Assembly (NCBI GenBank): GCA_029101005.1
Contig: JAQXQE010000011.1
Location: 1-64,000 of the forward strand
Length of the DNA stretch: 64,000 nucleotides
Reading direction: 5' to 3'
Source: Bacillota bacterium
GTDB taxonomy: Bacteria > Bacillota > Clostridia > Peptostreptococcales > Anaerovoracaceae
Shown here in pieces: positions 1 through 8,427 of this stretch (positions within the stretch are counted from its first letter, which is position 1; every line of letters begins with the position of its first letter). The position numbers and the translations under genes were made by a program. A model generated the notes under the pieces. That model saw nothing but the letters and a program-made list of their open reading frames with translations, ran no database searches and was not told the DNA's origin.

Positions 1-496
1 ATATTTTGTTCATCAAAGTTGTAATTCTTTTGGCATGTTTTCTACAAGAGAAAAAAAACAATGTTACGCACGCGAAAGCTATTAATGCTAAGATAAACTT
101 CTTAGCGAAAGCCTCCACAAGCATAATTATCAGGAACAACATAATATTTGTCCTTGACGATGCATATTCTCTAGATAGGATATCCATTGCCGGATATTCT
201 TTTTTTACTTCATTGTATTTCCTATAATCATCATTATATGGGATTAATTTGGTTTTTTTTAGCAACTCTTCAAGCACTACTGAGCCTAATCTGTTTATTA
301 AGTATCCACCCTCATAAGCAACTGCAAATACAAATGTCGTCAAAATAACATTCCCCCCAGCACTTAAACCAACTACTACATCATTTGCAATAAGGTTGAT
401 GGCCAAATCAGGGAATGCTAAGCATACACCCACAATAAGAATTAATCCTATAAGCAACATGTTTAAAACATTATAAAATGGCATCTTTGTTTCCAT
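1..496 (-). CDS. Multi-TM membrane protein, C-terminally truncated by the window edge (not in the ORF track)
   Basis: Open minus-strand frame from ATG at 496 to the edge: METKMPFYNVLNMLLIGLILIVGVCLAFPDLAINLIANDVVVGLSAGGNVILTTFVFAVAYEGGYLINRLG...TNIMLFLIIMLVEAFAKKFILALIAFACVTLFFFSCRKH; several hydrophobic segments; starts 13 bp after the MBL gene stop. Confidence 0.7.
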   Translation of the reverse strand, partial: METKMPFYNVLNMLLIGLILIVGVCLAFPDLAINLIANDVVVGLSAGGNVILTTFVFAVAYEGGYLINRLGSVVLEELLKKTKLIPYNDDYRKYNEVKKEYPAMDILSREYASSRTNIMLFLIIMLVEAFAKKFILALIAFACVTLFFFSCRKHAKRITTLMNKI

Positions 497-509
497 CACT
501 TCACCTCAT

Positions 510-1430
510 CTAAACAACGATAGTTCCAATATAGAATCCATAATCTGAATCCGCTATGTTTTTGTCTTCCAGAAAAGATGTATCGTATGCATAACAATCA
601 GTTTCAATAAAAACATGAATCATATCATCAATGCATTCCAATGTGATATTTCCAGTGCTGTTTTGTGTAAGGGTATTATACCCTTGGTAGTAGTTAATAT
701 TTTCTGAAGGTGCCTCTCCTATTATTATAACCTTCGGATTCAACTTGTTCAGTACATCTACTGGCAATTTACCAGATTTCCTGCCATGATGTGGCGCAAA
801 CAGCACGTCTATCTGGCACCAATCTATTTCATCTTTTACTTTTTCAACAAAATCCGATTCTATATCTCCCATCCACATGAAAGACGCCCCGTCTTTGATT
901 GAGTATGTAAAAATAGGTGAAAGATTATTATATGCTTTCCCTTCTGCTGCTGCCTTTAGTGCACTTTGATAATCATTATTTTCAATTTTAGGCCATTTGA
1001 AATTTATACCTGACGAGCCATAATTCTTTCCGTCATTTTCATCGTTGTCATTCATCCACTTCCTTCTGCAGCCAGCTTTAACAAAATAGTGTTTCTCTTT
1101 ATCGTCACGTAGCTTACAATACTCTTTAAAACTATCGGTCTCATCATCTTTCACAGCATCGTTCTCTACACAATAAAAATTTAACAATCCTAGTTTCTCA
1201 TTTAAGTACTCTAAACCACATATGTGGTCTTCATCTGGATGCGTTGAAATAAAACGTGTAATACTCTTATTCCTTGCTATTTCTTCTATTTCACTCACCA
1301 ACAATTCCTTATTATCATCTGTAATACAACAATCTATTATTGTAAAATTGTTAGATCCGTGTTTGATATAGAACATATCACCTTGTTGTCCATTAGTATC
1401 ACTTACAGCAAATGATTTTACTATTGCCAT
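510..1430 (-). CDS. ComEC-type metallo-beta-lactamase fold hydrolase (start set at MAIVKSF)
   Basis: STHPDEDHICGL (HxxDxDH-like) and APHHGRKSG motifs; strong RBS (gggaggg) just before the MAIVKSF ATG. Confidence 0.8.
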   Translation of the reverse strand: MAIVKSFAVSDTNGQQGDMFYIKHGSNNFTIIDCCITDDNKELLVSEIEEIARNKSITRFISTHPDEDHICGLEYLNEKLGLLNFYCVENDAVKDDETDSFKEYCKLRDDKEKHYFVKAGCRRKWMNDNDENDGKNYGSSGINFKWPKIENNDYQSALKAAAEGKAYNNLSPIFTYSIKDGASFMWMGDIESDFVEKVKDEIDWCQIDVLFAPHHGRKSGKLPVDVLNKLNPKVIIIGEAPSENINYYQGYNTLTQNSTGNITLECIDDMIHVFIETDCYAYDTSFLEDKNIADSDYGFYIGTIVV

Positions 1431-1456
1431 TTTTCCCTCCCTTTTGTTGTTATTTT

Positions 1457-2266
1457 TCAATAAAACCCATTATATCCGCTAAATCCAAGCATATATACTG
1501 CCATAGCAATGGACAGGTCCTCTGTTGCTCCATCGAGATGTTGTGCCCACTCTCTTAACTCAGACATAACCGTATCTTCAGGAACCCTTACATCATCCAT
1601 TGTATTAACAACCTTTTCGATAACTTCTGGTAAAACCATACACATTTTATAAAATGCGTCCTCTTCTCCCGTTACTAATTCGTAGAACCGATCCATGCTG
1701 ACACGTCTGATAAGTTTATGCCCAACCTTTTTCTTATCTACAGTCGTTTCCCACTTAATATTTTGAGATCTCTGAGCAATTGCTTCTACAAGAAAACATG
1801 CACAGTCATCATCATTGAGCAACTGATTTTGCATCTTTATAAATGTTTTCCCTGCAGAAGCGGAATTCATTGTGTTATGTTTATTCTTCATTTCCACATA
1901 CACAGTACTAACTTTTCCTGCGTCGGGAATCTCTATGCCGTTAGGATTTCTGTAGATTACATCCCAGCCTCCGCTCTCGCCGTTTGGTGGAACTTCGCAA
2001 TTGTCAATGTACTGAAAGATTCTCTGATGAAAATATCCAATATCATTATTGTTGGACTTATCCCTTTGACGAAAGATTTCATTACTGACGATTTCTTCCC
2101 AAGTAGAACGATATACAGTCTTATCGAAGATTAGTTTTACAGGATCAATCAGATTTTTATTGAAACGCTTTAAATCAAAAGAATCTAGCTTTTCACCATA
2201 CTTTTCGATGGTTGCCTTAACATGAGTTTCAAAGTCTTGCTCTGTAATAAAGTCTAATGGCCACAT
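1457..2266 (-). CDS. Type II restriction endonuclease, Eco47II-like family
   Basis: FNKNLIDPVKLIFDKTVY...NEIFRQRDKSNNNDIGYFHQRIFQYI...GGWDVI resembles Eco47II-family endonucleases; overlaps the methyltransferase gene end; ATG at 2266 preceded by GGAG. Confidence 0.82.
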   Translation of the reverse strand: MWPLDFITEQDFETHVKATIEKYGEKLDSFDLKRFNKNLIDPVKLIFDKTVYRSTWEEIVSNEIFRQRDKSNNNDIGYFHQRIFQYIDNCEVPPNGESGGWDVIYRNPNGIEIPDAGKVSTVYVEMKNKHNTMNSASAGKTFIKMQNQLLNDDDCACFLVEAIAQRSQNIKWETTVDKKKVGHKLIRRVSMDRFYELVTGEEDAFYKMCMVLPEVIEKVVNTMDDVRVPEDTVMSELREWAQHLDGATEDLSIAMAVYMLGFSGYNGFY

Positions 2267-3492
2267 TTCAAACACTCCAATCCTTCTTTGATTTTCAATG
2301 CGATTTCATAAGCCAGATTCACAGGAACCGCATTGCCGACTTGCTTATACTGTTGACTAATACTTCCACAAAACTCCCATTCATCAGGGAATGTCTGGCA
2401 TCTTGCATTTTCTCTAACTGTAAATGGTCTTGCCTCCAACGGATGACATCTGTCAGTCTGTTTTTGGCTTGGTGATGTAAGCACCGTTAAAGAAGGTTCA
2501 TCTAAACTTAATCTTCTCAATATACCTGTCCTTCCACCTTCCATATCCCAACAGCTTTTCATATATTCTTTTGCTTTATCTTCCGGAATATCTCTCCAAT
2601 ATCCACCTGGAGGAACTAGCTCGAATATAGATTTTTTGTATTCTGAATAGCTGACACCTGGACTTTCAGGACAATCAAGCAAAATATCTCTCAATACCGG
2701 TTTATAGTCATGCGGTTGCGGAAATTCAAAATGAATTTTATTAACCAAATCGTTTCTAATTCCAATAGTAATCAATCTTTCTCTCTTCTGAGGAACTCCA
2801 TAATCCCATGCATTCAATACTCTAATCTGATTTTCCGTGATCGTATATCCTTCTTGCTCGAAGATACTTAATATTGTCTTATAAGTTCTTCCTTTATCAT
2901 GGCTTCTTAAGCCTTTTACATTTTCAAAAAGAAACATCTTTGGCTGAAGTTTGTTTAAAAACTTAGCATAATGATAGAATAGTGTTCCTCTTGCATCTTC
3001 GAGTCCCAGACGATTTCCTGCATATGAAAAAGACTGGCAAGGAGCTCCGCCAGATAATAAGTCTAATTCTCCCTTTTTTATGGAAAAGTATTCCTCTAAA
3101 TCCAATTTTGAAATGTTCGCAATATCATCATGGATTACACGCCAATTTGGTCTGTTTAATTTCAATGTATCGGCTGCATCTTTGTCAAACTCTATAAGTC
3201 CAAGCGTTTCAAAGCCAGCTTCTTCAACCCCTAATGCCAACCCTCCTGCACCAGCAAATAGTTCTATTGTGGTAGGTTTTCTACAATGATTATCTGTGAC
3301 AACATCCATCATTTCACCAATATTACAATCAAGGGCTGTGCAAATTTTTTCAATGCTTTCTAGTGATACTGTTTCTTCTTTTCCTAAACGTGCTAGGACA
3401 TTAAAGCTGATTCCAGCTGCTTCCTTTAAATCTGTTCGCTTCATATTCTTTTTATCAAGAATATCCCATAGCTTTTCATAGCATACAGCCAC
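2254..3492 (-). CDS. DNA (cytosine-5-)-methyltransferase with N-terminal XRE/HTH domain
   Basis: N-terminal HTH (LWDILDKKNMKRTDLKEAAGISFNVLARLGKEETVSLESIEKICTALDCNIGEMM), then FAGAGGLALG, GGAPCQSFS, ENVKG and QVGNAVPV C5-MTase motifs; GTG start with GGAGG RBS. Confidence 0.95.
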   Translation of the reverse strand: MAVCYEKLWDILDKKNMKRTDLKEAAGISFNVLARLGKEETVSLESIEKICTALDCNIGEMMDVVTDNHCRKPTTIELFAGAGGLALGVEEAGFETLGLIEFDKDAADTLKLNRPNWRVIHDDIANISKLDLEEYFSIKKGELDLLSGGAPCQSFSYAGNRLGLEDARGTLFYHYAKFLNKLQPKMFLFENVKGLRSHDKGRTYKTILSIFEQEGYTITENQIRVLNAWDYGVPQKRERLITIGIRNDLVNKIHFEFPQPHDYKPVLRDILLDCPESPGVSYSEYKKSIFELVPPGGYWRDIPEDKAKEYMKSCWDMEGGRTGILRRLSLDEPSLTVLTSPSQKQTDRCHPLEARPFTVRENARCQTFPDEWEFCGSISQQYKQVGNAVPVNLAYEIALKIKEGLECLKCGH

Positions 3493-3520
3493 TTTATTTC
3501 CTCCAAATCACATATTTCAA

Positions 3521-3576
3521 ATCTAACGATATCGTGAGATTTTTTATATTATACCACATATCGAACACTTGTTCAA
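3521..3576 (-). promoter_or_regulatory. Promoter/operator of the R-M operon
   Basis: Minus strand TTGAAC (3571-3576), 17-bp spacer, TATAAT (3548-3553); palindromes GAACAAGTGTTC (3563-3574) and ATCTCACGATATCGTTAGAT (3521-3540). Confidence 0.65.
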
Positions 3577-3628
3577 TTGGATATTTTCAGCATACTATAT
3601 TTCTTTTCCTTGCTTTCTATTGCATAAA

Positions 3629-3766
3629 TTATCTGCACAACTTTATCAATAACTCATCCACTGCATCTGTATATCTACCTTCCCTGATGAGCTGATTCCT
3701 CAGCTCAATCAGGGCTTTTATTATGATTCCTACTTCATACTCATCAAATTTGTACTTTGTTTTCAT
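3629..3766 (-). CDS. Small 45-aa protein downstream of relaxase (below ORF-track cutoff)
   Basis: MKTKYKFDEYEVGIIIKALIELRNQLIREGRYTDAVDELLIKLCR*; starts 2 bp after the relaxase stop. Confidence 0.6.
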   Translation of the reverse strand: MKTKYKFDEYEVGIIIKALIELRNQLIREGRYTDAVDELLIKLCR

Positions 3767-3768
3767 GC

Positions 3769-4812
3769 CTATCGCTCCCACTCATTTTCTTTCCTGTTTC
3801 TGATTCTCATCGGTGCTCTACTGTAATCAAGTGCTTCATAGAACTTTTCAGTTCCGGGAACAGCTTTATCAACTGCGTTATATCTGATTAAATCAGACAC
3901 AAATCTTATCAGCGTTTTGATTGCTCTTGCTATTATATGAACTACCATTCCTGCAGTCTCAGGTGTTCTCATTGCTTCTTTTATCGGTTCGATTATCTCA
4001 ACACGCTTTACTTCTTTTAATATTTCAGCCGGAATCCCTCCACCTAATGCAACGCTCACATTCTTATTCCATATCAGTCTCTGCTTGTTGTTTTCTTTAA
4101 TGAACTTCTCATTCGGATTATTCTTGCCAATCTTTTTCAGAGGAAGATATGGTCCGTCTTTGTCGAATGTTTGCATTTTGTAATCAGTATCTTTCAATTT
4201 TTCATTCATCTTTGCGGCATAGAATTCCTTTACCTCGTCAGTAAACGCTTTAGATTTGAAGAAAGGATTTTTCTTTTCAAAGAAGTTTTCCTCGTACACT
4301 TCACCTTTTTTTACTATCTTACAGCCCGGTTTCAGTTCACCATCGGAGGATAAAATCTCTTTCTTTGTTCGTACATGCTTGCCACTTTCATCATAGAACA
4401 TGTTGCGTGTTGCAATCTTTCTTATCGGTTCGTCCAGCAGTGTTCTTTCTGAAAATATCAGATGAATGTGATAGTTTGTCTTTCGTTTGTTATGGTGAAG
4501 CGCTGCAATGCACTCTACTCCATATCTGCTTTTGAAGCTATCAACATACTCACGCAGCAGCTCATTCGGATCATACTGCTGTAGTTCTTCCGGCAGTGCG
4601 ATGATTAGTTCTCTTGCTTCAATGCATTCACCGCTGCTGCCGCTCTTGACAAAATCCTTTCGATTTTGCTTTGCAAGCTTATTCCAAAACAAACGCTCTG
4701 TAGTCTCATATACGGCATATAGATTTTCCTGCTTAGCCGTTGATGAGATGTAGGTTATGCGTCCGCTTACATTTCGAAGCTTGCTTTCCTGGATAAAAAC
4801 GTTCCTGTCCAT
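3769..4812 (-). CDS. MobA/MobL-family relaxase
   Basis: HHNKRKTNYHIHLIFSER histidine motif (HxxxxNYHIH), overall MobA/MobL-like layout. Confidence 0.85.
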   Translation of the reverse strand: MDRNVFIQESKLRNVSGRITYISSTAKQENLYAVYETTERLFWNKLAKQNRKDFVKSGSSGECIEARELIIALPEELQQYDPNELLREYVDSFKSRYGVECIAALHHNKRKTNYHIHLIFSERTLLDEPIRKIATRNMFYDESGKHVRTKKEILSSDGELKPGCKIVKKGEVYEENFFEKKNPFFKSKAFTDEVKEFYAAKMNEKLKDTDYKMQTFDKDGPYLPLKKIGKNNPNEKFIKENNKQRLIWNKNVSVALGGGIPAEILKEVKRVEIIEPIKEAMRTPETAGMVVHIIARAIKTLIRFVSDLIRYNAVDKAVPGTEKFYEALDYSRAPMRIRNRKENEWER

Positions 4813-4872
4813 GGCATCACCTCCTGCGTTTTTATCACTGCCAGCATCGTGCTTTAGCCGATGCTCGCCCCC

Positions 4873-4943
4873 GCGAGGCGCCCCTGCGAGGCGAAATACT
4901 CATTGACATAAACCGCAAGGTTTGTGCAATGGGTGTATTTCGC
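4873..4943. other. Candidate oriT: inverted and direct repeats upstream of relaxase
   Basis: GCGAAATAC (4891-4899) / GTATTTCGC (4935-4943) perfect inverted repeat enclosing AAACC-GCAA-GGTTT; direct repeat GCGAGGCG at 4873 and 4886. Confidence 0.45.
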
Positions 4944-5057
4944 TCTCAAGCGCCGAGGGCTATTTACTTGTATCCCTACTGACAATAACGGTTAATGACA
5001 CGAGGTTCTATTCGATTCCATATACTTCCATAGTTTCGCGTATATGCTTATTTCAAA

Positions 5058-5083
5058 AAAAGTGGTAGCTAGCTACCACTTTT
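5058..5083. terminator. Perfect 26-bp palindrome, probable terminator overlapping the 5069-5272 stop codon
   Basis: AAAAGTGGTAGCTAGCTACCACTTTT. Confidence 0.65.
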
Positions 5084-5272
5084 CTCAGAGTTCTTATTAC
5101 TGTAGATATCTGTATCGGCTGTCGGTCTTTTGCCCATTCTATAGGGCCATAAAGGGCATTCAATCATATTGCATTCTCGTATCTCTTTTTTCTCACCACA
5201 GCAACAGTCAATACATTTAGCACGTATTGCTTTTACCGGTGTCAGCTGTTTCTCCATAATAGCCTCCTTCAA
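5069..5272 (-). CDS. Small cysteine-rich (zinc-ribbon-like) mobile-element protein
   Basis: KAIRAKCIDCCCGEKKEIRECNMIECPLWPYRMGKRP; cysteine clusters. Confidence 0.7.
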   Translation of the reverse strand: MKEAIMEKQLTPVKAIRAKCIDCCCGEKKEIRECNMIECPLWPYRMGKRPTADTDIYSNKNSEKSGS

Positions 5273-5283
5273 AACATTTTCAG

Positions 5284-5375
5284 GTGATACTTTTTACACT
5301 TGAATAAGTGATAATTTCTGCACCTGAAAACGATACTTTTGCAATTAACTAGTGATATAATTAACATTTATTTTC
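5284..5375. repeat. Iteron-like direct repeats spaced 22-24 bp
   Basis: GTGATACTTTTTACACTTGAATAA (5284) / GTGATAATTTCTGCACCTGAAAAC (5308), then weaker copies near 5331 and 5352. Confidence 0.4.
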
Positions 5376-5442
5376 GTCATTTCCCAAAGTCTATAAGTGT
5401 CAATTTTGACATTCCTGTTATCTGTTACCATACAGGGTAGCA

Positions 5443-5919
5443 TTATCCTGTATGATTTTCCTGCTCAGTTCTAAGTTCAGCCTTAAGCTTCTTCTTTAGT
5501 TCCTTAGCAGCTTTTTTTCTTGCCTGTATTTCCTGATACTTCGATTTCGCAGCCTCTACATCCTGTTTAGTTCTAATATTCTTCCAATCAGAAATGAAAG
5601 TGTATTCACTTGCTTCATGCTCGAGCCCGCCTCGTTTAACTGATATGAATCCGAAACATTCGAGTAAATCAATAGCATTGGCTAACGTATGTCTGTTTAC
5701 TCCGTATTTCTCAAAATCATCATATGGTAGTTTTACAGTATTACCCTTTGATATGCCTTTGTATTCACTTCTCAAATATATATACACCTCTTTCGCTGTT
5801 GCTCTTAATGCGATGAACGCCGGCGAATACAACATATCTCGATAAAGAGCAACGTATCCGTTATGTGCATTTGAGGTTTCAAAAGCAGGGGGAATATACT
5901 TATTTTTCTTTCTGCTCAT
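5443..5919 (-). CDS. Winged-helix/replication-initiator-like accessory protein of the mobile element
   Basis: GYVALYRDMLYSPAFIALRATAKEVYIYLRSEYKG...YDDFEKYGVNRHTLANAIDLLECFGFISVKRGG: wHTH-like; position between mob genes. Confidence 0.55.
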   Translation of the reverse strand: MSRKKNKYIPPAFETSNAHNGYVALYRDMLYSPAFIALRATAKEVYIYLRSEYKGISKGNTVKLPYDDFEKYGVNRHTLANAIDLLECFGFISVKRGGLEHEASEYTFISDWKNIRTKQDVEAAKSKYQEIQARKKAAKELKKKLKAELRTEQENHTG

Positions 5920-5934
5920 CCCCCATCACCTGCC

Positions 5935-6267
5935 TTACTTGTTATTCAACACATAAAATGCCTCTAGAATCTCGAGCATTCTATTCACCGGAGTAAACAA
6001 TTCTTCATCAATTCCATCAGCAGCATCTATCCTCTCAAGTTCAGAAATGATGGTGCGAAGTTCTTTCCTAAAGCTCGTTATCATCATAGGTGTTTCCTTG
6101 GCAATGACTTTCTGCTTAAACAGGCAATCTAGAATGAAATCCTGCTTTGTCTGATAACCGCTCAACTTATAAAGTTTGTCTAGCTCAGTTCGTTCTTCAG
6201 GTGACAGGCGAAATGCAATAGTTTCTGTACGCAATCTGTTCTTATCGTCTTTGTTTTTCTTTGACAT
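5935..6267 (-). CDS. MobC-like mobilization/ribbon-helix-helix protein
   Basis: RTETIAFRLSPEERTELDKLYKLSGYQTKQDFILDCLF resembles RHH/MobC relaxosome proteins. Confidence 0.65.
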   Translation of the reverse strand: MSKKNKDDKNRLRTETIAFRLSPEERTELDKLYKLSGYQTKQDFILDCLFKQKVIAKETPMMITSFRKELRTIISELERIDAADGIDEELFTPVNRMLEILEAFYVLNNK

Positions 6268-6271
6268 CCGT

Positions 6272-7375
6272 TTACCTCTCTTTCATTTCTGTATCAAGGG
6301 CAGCAGCCATTCGTGCTTGTTCTCCATTAAACAGATGAGCATATCTGTATGTTATTACTTGTGCCTCATGCCCCACTCTCTCACCTATGGCCAAAGCAGA
6401 GAATCCCATATTGATTAACAATGACACATGTGAATGTCTTAAACCGTGAACATCTATCTCTGTTATTCCTGCTTTTCTTGCACCATTCTTAATAAACCTG
6501 TTTAGGTGCTTCTCTCCAAAGGTGAAGATTCTTTCGTCAGGTGCAGGATTGTAAAGCAAGCTGAGATAATGTTTGATGTCCTCAACAAGAAAATCCGGAA
6601 TCACTATCGTCCTTTTGCTTTTGTCCGTTTTCGGATCCGAATAAGTAACCGTGTCCTTATAGACATGACACTGTTTATCAATCTTCAGGGTATGCTCCTC
6701 AAAGTTAAAGTCAGATGGAGTAAGCGCCAGCAACTCCCCCTTTCTAATTCCTGTCCAATACAGAACCTCAAATGCGTAATAGGTTTCGGGATTTGCTATT
6801 ATTACGTCCTGTTCCATGAATTTGAGAAACTCTTCTTTTGTCCAAAAGTCAAACATTTTCTTCACTTCCTTACCCATTCCGCCTGCACTCCTTGCTGGAT
6901 TGTTTCTAAGCCCATAGATTGTAACAGCATAATTGAATATCGCACTCAGTTGCGAATGGATAGATCTCAAATAATCCGGGGAATAAGGTTTTCCATATTT
7001 CGATTTGCTCTTAATGAGTCTAGCTTGCCACTTCTTAACATCGGCTGATGTAATCTCGTCAATATTCTTGTTTTCGAAATAGGGAAGAATCTTAGTAGTT
7101 ATCACGTGCTTTTTATTAGCTAAGGTGCTTGGTCTTACATGGGCACCCGCTTCCTCAAGATACAATTCTACAAATCTTCCGAACTTCATCTTTAACGAGC
7201 CATTCTGCTTGAGAAGAAATTCTCTCTCCCATTTAAGTGCTTCCTGTTTAGTTCTGAAGCCGCGTTTAGTGGTCTGTTTGGAAGCTCCCGTGAAATCCTT
7301 GTACCAGACTCTAATCTCCCACTTGCCAGTTTTCTCATTAAACTTAACACTCACCAGCTGCACCCCCATGACCAT
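6272..7375 (-). CDS. Tyrosine site-specific integrase
   Basis: LYWTGIRKGELLAL, DVHGLRHSHVSLLINMGFSALAIGERVGH catalytic R/HxxR/H-Y region; N-terminal AP2-like and SAM-like domains. Confidence 0.95.
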   Translation of the reverse strand: MVMGVQLVSVKFNEKTGKWEIRVWYKDFTGASKQTTKRGFRTKQEALKWEREFLLKQNGSLKMKFGRFVELYLEEAGAHVRPSTLANKKHVITTKILPYFENKNIDEITSADVKKWQARLIKSKSKYGKPYSPDYLRSIHSQLSAIFNYAVTIYGLRNNPARSAGGMGKEVKKMFDFWTKEEFLKFMEQDVIIANPETYYAFEVLYWTGIRKGELLALTPSDFNFEEHTLKIDKQCHVYKDTVTYSDPKTDKSKRTIVIPDFLVEDIKHYLSLLYNPAPDERIFTFGEKHLNRFIKNGARKAGITEIDVHGLRHSHVSLLINMGFSALAIGERVGHEAQVITYRYAHLFNGEQARMAAALDTEMKER

Positions 7376-7535
7376 AGAATCTCTCTTCGAAGTATTTTCT
7401 ACTCACTCTACCCTTAACTGTGATATACCCAGCTGCCTCAAGTTCAGAATTGAGCTGACGAATAATCTTGTACGCCATTCCTTCTGATACTTCCATTTCA
7501 TTTGCTATTTCCTTTGCTCTAATATATTTCTGCAT
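7344..7535 (-). CDS. Excisionase/HTH DNA-binding protein (start set at MQKYIRAKEI)
   Basis: MQKYIRAKEIANEMEVSEGMAYKIIRQLNSELEAAGYITVKGRVSRKYFEERFYG; overlaps integrase start. Confidence 0.7.
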   Translation of the reverse strand: MQKYIRAKEIANEMEVSEGMAYKIIRQLNSELEAAGYITVKGRVSRKYFEERFYGHGGAAGEC

Positions 7536-7574
7536 AGTACATAATCCTTTCTGATTTTGTTTGGATTTTACTCT

Positions 7575-7664
7575 ACAGCACATAAATGTGCTGTGTTAAT
7601 AATATATCAGCACATTTATGTGCTGTCAATTATTTTTTTACTTTTCCGCACATTTTTGTGCTGT
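7575..7664. promoter_or_regulatory. Three palindromic operators between divergent xis/int and XRE genes
   Basis: ACAGCACATAAATGTGCTGT (7575-7594), CAGCACATTTATGTGCTG (7608-7625), CGCACATTTTTGTGCTG (7647-7663); TATAAT at 7670-7675 for the plus-strand gene. Confidence 0.75.
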
Positions 7665-7705
7665 TATGTTATAATGCTTAAAAATAGAATAATAAGGAGT
7701 ATCCA

Positions 7706-8323
7706 ATGAACGTACAAAATCACTCTTTAGGAGTTAGAATCAAGTATTACAGACAGCAGAACGGACTCACTCAAAAACAGCTTGGAGAAGCTGTAGGTGT
7801 TGTTGAATCTGCAATTAGAAATTATGAGTTGGGTAAGAGAACACCCGATATCCCAACACTCCAGAACATTGCATTAGAACTTGGGGTTGATTTTTATACC
7901 CTTTATAATCCATACCACTTCGATCCAAGCGCCTCAATCCATGCCCTTTTTCAGATGCAAGCTCTATATGGACTTGAACCTGCTGAAGTAGATGGTGAAA
8001 TCATCCTCAAGATAAGCAAAAAAGAATCTGAACTGCAGTCATATCTTGAGTATTGGTATAATGCACTCAAAAGCCTTAAGGGAAATCGAATATCCGAACA
8101 GGATTATAATGATTGGATGGATGCATTCCCAACTTTCTCAGAAGCAGATGAAACCGGGCTGCCAATATGGGGAAAAGATGTTGTAAAGTCAAAGAAGCCT
8201 ACCGAAGATGATTTCGAAAGAGATTATAAGGTTTATACTGTAGCCAACTCATGGGCAGGCAGAAAAGATTTTATGAGTTTCAAAGAATATAAAGAGTTTA
8301 GGCTGAGAAATGACAACAAATAG
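7706..8323 (+). CDS. XRE-family repressor of the mobile element
   Basis: LGVRIKYYRQQNGLTQKQLGEAVGVVESAIRNYELGKRTPDIPTLQNIALEL HTH. Confidence 0.85.
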   Translation: MNVQNHSLGVRIKYYRQQNGLTQKQLGEAVGVVESAIRNYELGKRTPDIPTLQNIALELGVDFYTLYNPYHFDPSASIHALFQMQALYGLEPAEVDGEIILKISKKESELQSYLEYWYNALKSLKGNRISEQDYNDWMDAFPTFSEADETGLPIWGKDVVKSKKPTEDDFERDYKVYTVANSWAGRKDFMSFKEYKEFRLRNDNK

Positions 8324-8383
8324 GCATTATTCAGAGTGCGTTTTTAAAGTATGTTGTCATTCCGTTGTCACGAGAATAAAAAG

Positions 8384-8419
8384 AACCCGAAAGTGTTGAA
8401 ATTTCAACACTTTCGGGTT
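8384..8419. terminator. Bidirectional terminator between element and guaA
   Basis: Perfect 36-bp palindrome AACCCGAAAGTGTTGAAATTTCAACACTTTCGGGTT with flanking A/T runs. Confidence 0.85.
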
Positions 8420-8427
8420 TTGTGTCT

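Larger units (their letters stand above)
1..8427. mobile_element. Integrative mobilizable element, right end abutting guaA; left end outside window
   Basis: Integrase, xis-like, XRE, MobC, relaxase and R-M cargo adjacent to the guaA 3' end; no left junction seen in window. Confidence 0.7.

Noticed and set aside
6-227. Plus-strand 73-aa ORF at left edge
   Set aside because: Antisense to a better-supported minus-strand membrane protein frame open to the window edge.
1-3700. attL copy of the guaA 3' end
   Set aside because: No match to CTCAAACTCAATAGTTCC seen by eye; left boundary is probably outside the window.
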